This document shows, one piece after another, positions 45,904 to 55,463 of a stretch of 64,000 nucleotides of DNA (its first letter is position 1; each line of letters starts with the position of its first letter). Source of the DNA: Tetrapyrgos nigripes (lineage: Eukaryota > Basidiomycota > Agaricomycetes > Agaricales > Campanellaceae). Position numbers and translations under genes: made by a program. The notes beneath the pieces are model-generated. The model had not been told where the DNA came from. It saw nothing but the letters and a program-made list of their open reading frames with translations, and searched no databases. Location: contig JAACJM010000188.1 in the NCBI GenBank assembly GCA_013368315.1, positions 62,001 to 126,000 of the forward strand, written 5' to 3'.

Positions 45904-47004
45904 TGTTATGGCCCCGAGGTATGCCGCCGTTCTTCTATCCCCTCATCACTTTCCACACATGCAATTTTACTTCGTGTTGTTCTGATATTGTTTTCAGGTT
46001 TCAACAGTTTCAAGTCGTCTGTCCTCATCTTTCTCGCTACATGTCATTGCCGCTATGTCTTAGTACCGTTGATATGCCATAGCACAACTTTTGCGGACAA
46101 GTTGCATAATACCATATCCATATATACATACACGCCAGTCATTCTGGAAGACCAGCCATGTAGATCTCGTTGTAAACGGAATATATGTATATGTTGTCCA
46201 CATTCTTCGTCGGCATTACTGAAGTCCTGATCATCACTGAGTATATTCTGCCCCAATCACTCAAAACCGCCTCATCTTGGTCATCAGTTCTAGGCTGTGA
46301 CCTTGGGGCGAAAGGGCTAGAGTAGTAGACTAAACAATGGATATGGGGAGCTTCACGCTGTCGTAAACAGTTCGAGACTTCCCAGAAGTAGTAGCTTCTG
46401 TGCCTTGCCTTCGACCTGATAATAAGACGACAGTTTCCTAGAGTCTAGTGTCGGAGCTATATGATCCCGTCGCCGAAACCCTAGACAGAGCCACGACGGC
46501 GAAACTTGACATTGACCTAGAGGAGTAGGCTTTCTCCAAGAGCTATCTCAAAGATAAAGCACATGCTGAAAGACTTCGACAGGCAGAAGTCGGCAAACGA
46601 TGAGTATCCCATCTCTCAACATTTTATGTGTTTTATGCGGTCTTTACAGCAAGCCTGATATGGTAGAACACGATGGTACTCAAGTGTAGCGGACCAAAAG
46701 GGGCAAATTTAGCGGGAATACAGGAGATGAGGCTTGACCTCACATGGTCGTAGGATTGGTTTAGAAAAAAGAGAACAAAGATCATATGTTATATTCATGT
46801 ATCCGTGTACTTGTTAGGCTGGTTGGGCTATGTTCGACGTGTACGTTCAACTTCCAGCCTCCTCTCTATTCTTTCCACGTCCAAACTCTTCTCTAAGGCG
46901 TCTAAGCTACCCTGTCCTTCACTGAAATTGGAATAGCAGTACCATTTGGCACCTCTCTGCCCGTCCCCTTCGAGAAGGGTCTTTGCAATGGACGAGTATG
47001 CTAG
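45904..47004. other. Intergenic, no gene recognised
   Basis: Downstream of module C and upstream of the solo LTR. No homologous coding sequence or repeat recognised. Confidence 0.4.
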
Positions 47005-47229
47005 TGTAACGGTTCGTTACCATATTAGTATTATCTATATCTTTTATCTATTTTCCCACGATGGACAGTACTTAAGCTCGGTAGCTACGTAGTCCTAACC
47101 CATCTTTACTCTCACTGCAATCATCTCTCGACTCGCCTTACGCGCCTGTACCTTCGCCCTCGGGCAAGAATAAACCTCCGTCTGGATTTACTCAGGCCCT
47201 AGGCCCTTCGCGAGAAACCCCGCTTTACA
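47005..47229 (+). mobile_element. Solo LTR of the gypsy-like family
   Basis: 225 bp, TGTAACGG...GCTTTACA, nearly identical to the reverse complement of 32338-32563. No gag or pol adjoins it. The bases flanking the two ends (GCTAG before, GGCCA after) do not form a 5-bp target-site duplication. Confidence 0.85.
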
Positions 47230-47539
47230 GGCCATCATGACAGAGTTTCTGAGTGTAGAGAGGTTAGGCTATCGTTGGATAGCAATTGAGCAGTAGTGTC
47301 TGTAGGTATACTTTCTTTTAAAGGCTTTTAAAAAATGGAAGAGTTATGGCCATACCTTTGCAAGACGGCCAGATGGAATGCACATGTTGGGGCGGTGAGC
47401 GCGGAACTTGGGCAAATCTCGTCCGTTCCTAGAGGTTGTATCTGCTGCGGGTCATGATCCAGGGGAGTCTACTGGTATAGGTTTTGTGAGATTTGACAAA
47501 GAACTCGAGGAAGTATAGGCTCACCTGTGTACAGACTCG

Positions 47540-48235
47540 GTCTGGTTTTGGACGTGTCTAGGGAACAGCACGGGGATCCCGCGGGGAAATTTTTTTGACC
47601 CGTCCCCGTACCCGCCAAAACCCGTCCCCGCCTTCACGGGTAAAGGGTAGCAGCGGGGCTGACGGGTCTGAAGCAAAACCCGCGGGTTTAGTACGGGTAT
47701 ATACATATACTACCAGAGTACATACCACTAAGTAGACCTACAAGATTATTGTACCCCTCTGGCATCTAAACGTCCTCTGCTCTGCATCCTTATTAATAGT
47801 CTCAACCTCAAGGACTTTGCAACAGCCAGGCCATCCTAATTGTGAACTGAGCCCCATCAAACTCCACTGACAAAGCGCGTGTAGAATCTGCTGACTCGGA
47901 AAGGCAGTTTCAAACGTAGTGTAAAAGGAATCAGCCTCTAGATCTGTTGAAAAAGCACTCAATGCGGTGGAGCTGACTAGAGTAACAACAATAAGACAGT
48001 GTGCATGGATCAGGATGCATTGTTCCTTCAGTTTTGAAAGAACTGATCATGAAGGATTTTTTCATGCATACCTGTATCTCCAGTAATAATTTGTTTAGAT
48101 ATTTATCTACTTACAAGCATGAAATAATCATACAGTTTAGACTACTCCAAAATTGTGCCAGCGGCAGTCTTGCAGTATCCAGGTGGCGGGTCAATTTACC
48201 CGTCTGGCGGGTCGCGGGTTAGAAGCGGGTCAAGA
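47540..48235. mobile_element. Possible non-autonomous DNA element with CCCG-rich ends
   Basis: The left part is rich in ACCCGTCCCCG/ACCCGCC words (47570-47700) and the right part in GGCGGGTC/GCGGGT words (48183-48230). These are roughly inverted relative to each other, as in many hAT-type element ends. The interior has no intact gene. Exact termini were not found. Confidence 0.3.
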
Positions 48236-48239
48236 AAAG

Positions 48240-48670
48240 CTTAGGGTTATAGGGAGGTTCGTAGGGTTCGATTAGGGTTCGAGCCTAGGGTCGGCTTACA
48301 GGGTTGGGCAGGGTTGGGCAGGGTTGGGCCTAGGGTCGGCTTACAGGGTTGGGTAGGGTTGGGCAGGGTTGGGCCTAGGGTCGGCTTACAGGGTTGGGCA
48401 GGGTTGGGCCTAGGGTCGGCTAACAGGGTTGGGTAGGGTTGGGCCTAGGGTCGGCTTACAGGGTTGGGCAGGGTTGGGCCTAGGGTCAGCTTACAGGGTT
48501 GGGTAGGGTTGGGCCTAGGGTCGGCTTACAGGGTTGGGTAGGGTCAGGCAGGGTTGAGCAGAGTTGGGCAGAGTTGGGTAGGGTTGGGCAGGGTTGAGTG
48601 GGCAGGGTTGGGCAGGGTGAGGCTTGTAGGGTTGGGCAGGGTTGGGTGGGCAGGGTTGGGTTTCCTTGGG
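48240..48670. repeat. G-rich minisatellite (GGGTTGGGCAGGGTTGGGCCTA units)
   Basis: About eight copies of a 30-55 bp unit made of GGGTTGGG(C/T)A steps and CCTAGGGTCGGCTTACA, decaying to plain GGGTTGGGCA repeats. The G-runs could form quadruplexes. It resembles degenerate telomere-type repeats but is not TTAGGG. Confidence 0.9.
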
Positions 48671-48699
48671 TTGGGATTGGTTGGACTTGGGTTGGATGT

Positions 48700-48872
48700 G
48701 TCTGTGAATGTCCGAGACATTCACGTCCAAGACGTTCATATACACAGATGCATTGAAATACACATCTGTGCATGTGAGCGTCCGAGATGTTCACATATAC
48801 AGATGCGAAATCTACATCTTGGACGCTCACATACACAGATGGATTGAGATTTACATCTGAGTATGTGAACGT
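48700..48872. repeat. Cluster of GTCC/GGAC inverted motifs
   Basis: GAATGTCCGAGACATTC, CGTCCAAGACG, GAGCGTCCGAGATG and CATCTTGGACGCTC are separated by copies of CACAGATG and CATCTGTG. The cluster sits directly before R2 copy 3 and shares its GCGTC/GACGC cores with the 49.7 kb array. Confidence 0.6.
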
Positions 48873-49307
48873 CTATATATAGGTTAGCTCCCTATATATA
48901 GGTTAGCTCCCACAATGGACATCGGTGCTTTTTTCAAAGGTCCGCACACTGCTCGTCCCCTGCTCATCCGTTCGTCCTAAAAACTGCAGATTCGGATTCC
49001 CAGACCTCGAACGCTGTGCGCGCTCCGGGCTCAGGTCCGGGGGAGCACTTTTTGGGGTACCTGGTCTACAGGCCATTATGTCATCTTTTTCAGCGTCGTT
49101 TCGCGATTATCTCAACAACCGCTGCCCCGTTTGCCTTAAAACTTGAATATTCGGACTCCTGGGGGTTGATACCATATAACTAAGTCCCCAACCCTAACCC
49201 CAATCCATGCTCCTCCTGAGAAATCCTTGAAACTTGCTTTCACCCACACCCCAAAATCTATGACCACCTATGGGTACCAAGACGACAAGCGCGCCGCTGG
49301 AGCGGGG
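48873..49307. repeat. 1-kb repeat family R2, copy 3 (5' part only)
   Basis: Starts with the duplicated leader CTATATATAGGTTAGCTCC as in copy 2 and breaks off at GCGCCGCTGGAGCGGGG, after which a G-rich tandem repeat follows. Confidence 0.9.
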
Positions 49308-49359
49308 TTATTAGGGACTTCTAGGGTTTGAGTAGGGGTCTACCCTAGGGGGGTAGGGG

Positions 49360-49500
49360 AGGGGCAGGATTTGGGCAGGGGAGGGGCAGGATTTGGGCAG
49401 GGGAGGGGCAGGATTTGGGCAGGGGAGGGGCAGGATTTGGGTAGGGGAGGGGCAGGGTTTGGTGACAGGGTTTGGTGGCAGGTTTTTGAGAGAGGAGTGG
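49360..49500. repeat. 22-bp tandem repeat, GGGGCAGGATTTGGGCAGGG
   Basis: Four near-perfect copies of a 22-bp unit between 49362 and 49450, then degenerate copies to about 49500. G-rich and non-coding. Confidence 0.9.
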
Positions 49501-49739
49501 CAGGGTTTGGAGAGTTACTGGTGGCTTCTTGCAGAGTACTTACCTATTGATAGTATTTTTATTTGTGCAATTGGAGTCTGACACGCAGCTGAATGCTCAA
49601 GTCGTTCATGCTGCATGCAGAGTACTTAGATTGATAGTAATTTTTTAATAAGTATATTCTATGATGTATCTACTAGTATATGATCTACAATTTTCATGTC
49701 TACTAGTAGAAACAGTGTAAGCATCCACAAAGATACATA

Positions 49740-50975
49740 ACACTCTGAGTGTCCAAAAAAGTACATGACGCTCAAAGCGTTGAGTATAAGTACTTGATAC
49801 TCTAAGTGTCAAGTATGTTTATGTATTTCTCCAGACGCTTTGAGCGTCGAGTCTTTTTTGTGATGCCTTGAGCATCAAGCAATTTTCGTGACGCTTTGAG
49901 CGTCAAGTCTTTTTCGTGATGCCTTGAGCATCAAGTAATTTTTGTGACACTTTGAGCGTCGAGTCTTTTTCATGATGCCTTGAGCATGAAGTAATTTTGT
50001 GACGCTTTGAGCGTCGAGTCTTTTTCATGATGCCTTGAGCATCAAGTAACTTTCGTGACGCTTTGAGCGTCGAGTCTTTTTCGTGATGCCTTGAGCATCA
50101 AGTAACTTTCGTGACACTTTGAGCGTCGAGTCTTTTTCGTGATGCCTTGAGTATCAAGTAATTTTTGTGATGCTTTGAGCGTCAAGTCTTTTTCGTGATG
50201 CCTTGAGCATCAAGTAACTTTTGTGACACTTTGAGTGTCGAGTCTTTTTTGTGATGCCTTGAGCATCACGTAACTTTCGTGACGCTTTGAGCGTCGAGTC
50301 TTTTTCATGATGCCTTGAGTATCAAGTAATTTTTGTGACGCTTTGAGCGTCAAGTCTTTTTCGTGATGCCTTGAGCATCAAGTCTTTTTCATGACGCTTT
50401 GAGCATCAAGTCTTTTTCGTGACGCTTTGAGCGTCGAGTCTTTTCATGATGCCTTGAGCATCAAGTAACTTTCATGACGCTCTGAGCGTCGAGCCTTTTT
50501 CATGATGCCTTGAGCATCAAGTAATTTTTGTGACGCTTTGAGCGTCGAGTCCTTTTTGTGATACCTTGAGCATCAAGTAACTTTCATGACGCTTTGAGCG
50601 TCGAGTCTTTTTGGTGATGCCTTGAGCATCAAGTAATTTTTGTGACGCTTTGAGTGTCGAGTCTTTCGTGATGCCTTGAGCATCAAGTAATTTTCATGAC
50701 GCTTTGAGCGTCGAGTCTTTTTCATGACACCGTGGGCGTCCAGTCTTTTTCATGACGCTTTGAGCGTTGAGTCTTTTTGGTGATGCCTTGAGCATCAAGT
50801 AGTTTTCGTGACGCTTTGAGCGTCAAGTCTTTTTCGTGATGCCTTGAGCATCAAGTAAGTTTTGTGACGCTTTGAGCGTCGAGTCTTTTTCGTGATGCCT
50901 TGAGCATCAAGTAACTTTCGTGACGCTTTGAGCGTCGAGTCTTTTTCATGACGCTTTGAGCGTCATGACATATAT
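49740..50975. repeat. ~57-bp satellite made of two alternating palindromes
   Basis: About 20 units. Each unit contains GACGCTTTGAGCGTC (exact inverted arms GACGCT/AGCGTC) and GATGCCTTGAGCATC (arms GATGC/GCATC), separated by spacers such as GAGTCTTTTTCGT and AAGTAATTTTTGT. Arms vary between units, sometimes with both sides changed. Non-coding in all frames inspected. Confidence 0.95.
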
Positions 50976-51316
50976 AGCGCAATGCTGTCATTAACGTTGA
51001 CAATATGTGGCTTGACACCGCTAAGTGTCTCCACATCACTTAAAATGATCCCGGGGACATTGTCCATTCAATCAATTATTGCCACCATTGCCAGTAACGG
51101 CGATCGGCATCTCCCAACACCTCCCCGACAACCAATCAGTACCTCCCGATACCCCCGACAACTGACCGACGCAGTGCCGCCGCAACTTTTCAAATTCACT
51201 TACTCAAATTTATAATATATATACTACTGTACAATTCTACTGTACATATAACCGTCCTGACGTGACTTGGAGTGTTAAGTTTTGATGCTCAAAGTGTCAG
51301 AATTTACTTGACACTC

Positions 51317-52352
51317 CTATATATAGGTTAGCTCCCACAATGGACATCGGTGCTTTTTTCAAAGGTCCGCACACTGCTCGTCCCCTGCTCATCCGTTCGT
51401 CCTAAAAACTGCAGATTCGGATTCCCAGACCTCGAAAGCTGGGCGCGCTCCGGGATCAGGTCCGGGGGAGCACTTTTTGGGGTACCTGTTCTGCAGGCCA
51501 TTATGTCATCTTTTTCAGCGTTGTTTCGCGATTATCTCAACAACCGCTGCCCCGTTTGCCTTAAAACTTGAAGATTCGGACTCCTGAGGGTTGATACCAT
51601 ATAACTAAGTCCCCAACCCTAACCCCAATCCATGCTCCTCCTGAGAAATCCTTGAAACTTGCTTTCAGCCACACCCCAAAATCTATGACCACCTATGGGT
51701 ACCAAGACGACAAGCGCGCCGCTGGAGCAGGGTGCCAAAATGTCCACTATGACCCCCCCTAACATATAAGCCAGCCCACAGGTCCATACAATCTGGAATT
51801 CTCAAACAACGTCTGTGCCTTCAAGTTGTTGCTGATTTTGCCCCCCCAACCGTCAACCTGGTTTTGTGTCCCATTCCCAGTGGTGCCCACTCCTGGCAGG
51901 GTGTCAGTACATTCCATTTGACAGCAGAAACTTGATTCTGCACCCCATTACAGCACAGACCCTTCCTTTCACCCATACTGGACCAGTTCGCTCTTTTCTG
52001 TGTCAAAAATGTATCCCTCACGGACTATACCTAGACGACTTACGCGCAGTCTGCATGGGGTGCCAGTATCTTCCATTTCATCTACAGAAACAGGAAAACC
52101 ATCCTGTAGGGCCATGCCTACAAGCCACTTTGACTTGGGCCTTAAAACTCCTCCCAACACGTATTTTCCCACATGCAGTGAAAGTGGACTTAGGGTTATT
52201 TCTGCTACAGCCACTCAACCACCCAATAAACATCCTGAATTGACCACCATCTATCCCCCTGCAAAGAGTGGAACAACACAAACTAGAGTTTAGTCATCGG
52301 TGGAGTAGGGTTTTGGAGGGGAGGCAGCAGGGGCGCAGTCACGTGACCACGC
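51317..52352. repeat. 1-kb repeat family R2, copy 4 (full length)
   Basis: Same start as copy 1 and same end as copy 2 (GCGCAGTCACGTGACCACGC). It shares several variants with copy 1 (for example GTTGCTG at 51831), so copies 1 and 4 are the closer pair over that stretch. Confidence 0.9.
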
Positions 52353-53712
52353 ACCCCGATAAAGAGCTACAAGTACACGTATTTGTGATCAGAGAATTGA
52401 TAAGGGTTTTCATATGTTGAAAGGATGAATCAGAGAAGGAATCTTGAAATTGTGAGTAAGATAAATGACGAGAAAGAATTGAAGGAACGCGTAAGTGGGA
52501 AGGGAAAACGGGGGCAAGTGCGCACGGACCAAGTGGCACTGCCGCCACGCTACAATATCTCCAACCAACCAATTATACTAGTGCTTCGCACGGTGCGCTT
52601 GCCCTCCCTGACTCCCAGAGTTTGTGGGAGCTGACTAGTAAATAGTACTTAGAACCTGTAGCCCAACAATAAAAATTTGTAAGAAGTTAAACACTTAAAG
52701 ACAAGCATTCTATCGTGGCACTCATTGTAACCACTCATGGTCCAGGCCATAACACACATTTTTTACAAAATTTTATAAAATCTGAAAGGTTGAACCGTAA
52801 AGATGATTTTGTAAAAAGGTCAGATGAACCTAGACGGCTTTATAAAAAGTAGGGCCCTCCACAAAACCAGCAGGTAGCTCCCACGCCCTCTTAACCCGCC
52901 AGCATGCCTTTGGTCCATGCTAGTGGACCTGTTCCATGAGCTCCACACTTCCATCGGAATCTATCCCTTCCGTGGCCCATTTGTTTTAGATTAACACCTA
53001 AGTATATCGTCTATCATTCAAATAATAGCAGCAAAAAATATTCGGTGACTGTTAGTACATATAATAAGCCTATCCCGAGTCTTTCCGAGGCCTAGAAATA
53101 CCTGTGGACTCAACGCAAGTCGACACAGAGCCCGAGATGACACGTTAAGCGCTGAGGAAACGCGCGGGAAATCTATTGTGAAAGTTTCAGACATTTACTC
53201 TCTGTGGACATTTCAACTGTCTGAGTTGCTTCTGGGAGTAAATACTATCCCTCAATGGTGTAATATATCCAGTAAGGAATGAGCAATGAGTAAAGGTGTA
53301 GTAGATGGAAATATATTCAAAAACTATCTACTACAAATCAATCACACAGTACACTGCAGTTCTCTGATCATACACCTAATCAGAATGCTGGTGGCTATCT
53401 ATTGGGATGAAGAAGCTCTAGATACAAATACTCATCTCTTTCTAATCCATGGACCCTATGGCTCAAACGTGCACACTGCAGCCAAATTTTTCAATCTACC
53501 AAAAAATTCCTAGTTGTAGTGAATGTGGGGCTGTTTTTTATCTTTTAGTCTCACAAGATATATAGCTGGTCTATGGAATTGAACACGTTGAAGTTGCGTG
53601 TTTGCAGTATGACATATTCCGCGTCAATGTAGCGCAAACGCGTCTCGATGTCTCGACGCGTCAATGCACACGTGAATGCACACGTGATGCAGCAGCTTGA
53701 CACGTCAGTTCC
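52353..53712. other. Intergenic, no gene recognised
   Basis: AT-rich. A short open frame at 53286-53513 (75 codons, plus) has no recognisable motif. Repeats of ACGCGTC and CACACGTGA occur at 53630-53690 just before the LTR. Confidence 0.4.
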
Positions 53713-53926
53713 TGTAAGGTGTGTGATCAAGTATTCTCACCGAGCCCAATGCTCAAGACCTAAGCCAGAACAGGTTTTATAAATGTTCCTAGGTACAAGC
53801 ACGACAGGCGGTGGTAAGAAATATAGATGATAATTCTAAGTACTACGAGTGTGGCTTATATACTAGAAGGCGTGTGAATAGATATGTAAACTATATAGTC
53901 GTCCGTATTAGGAAGTACGCGTTACA
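53713..53926 (-). mobile_element. LTR with adjoining purine tract, second LTR family
   Basis: 214 bp, on the minus strand TGTAACGCG...CACCTTACA, with TGTAA/TTACA termini. It is preceded on that strand by GGGGGAGGG (53927-53935), a typical polypurine tract, so this is probably a 3' LTR. The sequence differs from the LTRs at 32338 and 47005. Confidence 0.6.
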
Positions 53927-54023
53927 CCCTCCCCCACAAGATTCCGTCAAGGAATATACGGAAACATGAACTATAAGTATAGATAAGTAGATAATAGTAA
54001 GAAAAGGATAACTGATAATTTTA

Positions 54024-55155
54024 TCAGAGTACAATACAATTGCCATTAAGCCTCTGGACTACGAGTAATAGAAGACGTAGTTGAAATCGAGGAGTGAGTT
54101 GTGGCAACGTGTAGTGCGTTGGTAGTGCGCTAAGATCAACGCCAGCATTGTCATTGGAAGCAACAACTGGGATGATGATAAGGGGCATTTTGTAGTCTCG
54201 AGGAATGGAGCATTGTGCCTTGTGAGCACGGACGATCAGAAGTCGACGGCAAAATTCTAATAGATCGTCCTGGTTCCAGTGCTCAGGTAGGTCATAAGCA
54301 CAGCTCGTTGTAGGAACGCAATCGACCAGTAGCATGCGGAGATTGGATTTACATAGTATCTCCAACCAATATGTATCCGCTGGTTTAGCACAGTATCGAT
54401 CATGGCAATAATGGCGTCCGAATTGTAACAGGTCATTGACCGTATCCTCGGTGATGCCGCATGAGGCCAAGTAGCGAGCCACATCGACAACAGTCCAGCG
54501 GTTAGAATCACGAGGGCTGATAGGACGGAGAAGGAATGTGGGGTTGACCTCTAATGAATGTTGGACTAGCAATTGTCCTTACATGAGAGGCATAACGCAA
54601 ATTAACACGAACAATCGAGTAAACTTGCTTGCATGTTTCAACGCGGTAGAAGTATCAGGGGCAAGTCCAAGGATCAGTCGGATACCTTCTACGGACTTGA
54701 TATCTACCGTGCCGCTGTTGGTTACGAAGAAACCAGGGTGTTCCACGAAATTTCCGTAGATCGACAACCAATGAATACAGTCATTGATTGGAGCATTGAT
54801 CAACAAAACAGGATCCATCTGAGGAACCTTGATGGGAGTCCACGCCTCGACGGACTCCTCAGAGTCATCCAAAATAGGAAAACGAGTCCGCTGAAGCCCA
54901 TTACCAACTTGGTATGTATCAGCAATATAGGCTTCAACGGCGTTGATTGTCTTTGTGCCCAGTAATATCCTCCAATACACGACGAATGCGTGCAGACTGG
55001 GCAAAATTGGCAACATGATAGTTCTCAACGATGTAACCAGGATGACTGGCACGACGTATAAGAGCTTCGGCTTTGCCTATGGTGGTGGGAATAGAGCGCG
55101 TCCGGAAACGGCCATGACAAAATGAAGAAACTTCGATGGGAATCAAAGCTTCCAT
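54024..55155 (-). pseudogene. Broken gene of unknown function next to the LTR
   Basis: Starts MEALIPIEVSSFCHGRFRTRS at 55155. A one-base frame change is needed near 54955 (after RVLEDITG), and the frame then continues (AVEAYIADTYQVG...) to a TAA near 54580. Directly after, in the same frame, it stays open to 54024 (CHDRYCAKPADTYWLEILC...GNCIVL). I could not remove the stop with an in-frame intron. Together the pieces would be about 370 aa. No domain recognised. It could be an extra gene carried by the LTR element whose purine tract lies 90 bp further on, or a host gene hit by it. Confidence 0.5.
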
Positions 55156-55242
55156 GTATTTGAATTTTTAGTCGCATTACTCTATAGTTATGCTAGCCGT
55201 CACAATGGCCATTGTGCGGGCGGTCATATTCCATAGATTTTC

Positions 55243-55346
55243 TTTTGGTCGACCAAACCACGTGACTTGGTCGACCAAGTCACGTGTTTGGTCGACCAAA
55301 TGTCGTACAACTTTATCCGACTAAGATTTTCTTTTGGTCGACCAAG
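55243..55346. repeat. GGTCGACC palindrome cluster with 28-bp perfect palindrome
   Basis: Four TTGGTCGACCAA-type sites. The part at 55259-55286 is a perfect 28-bp palindrome with CACGTG at both ends and GGTCGACC at the centre. The same words build the 61.8-63.4 kb array. Confidence 0.9.
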
Positions 55347-55463
55347 TCGGAATCTTGGCGTTGGGGTTGGGTTTACAGATATTGTACTTATATCTAATAT
55401 GTTCAAATATATCTATATTGTCCTTGTACACATACATCCGGTCATGTTTCCGTCCAGCGGAAA

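Noticed and set aside
48240..48670. Internal telomere
   Set aside because: Units are GGGTTGGGC-type and irregular, not TTAGGG; better described as a minisatellite.
48486..48847. Pro/Gln-rich and Gly-rich frames over the GGGTTGGG minisatellite
   Set aside because: Translation of a simple repeat only.
49740..50975. CRISPR-like array
   Set aside because: Repeats are palindromic, but the spacers are also repeats, no cas genes are present and the genome is eukaryotic.
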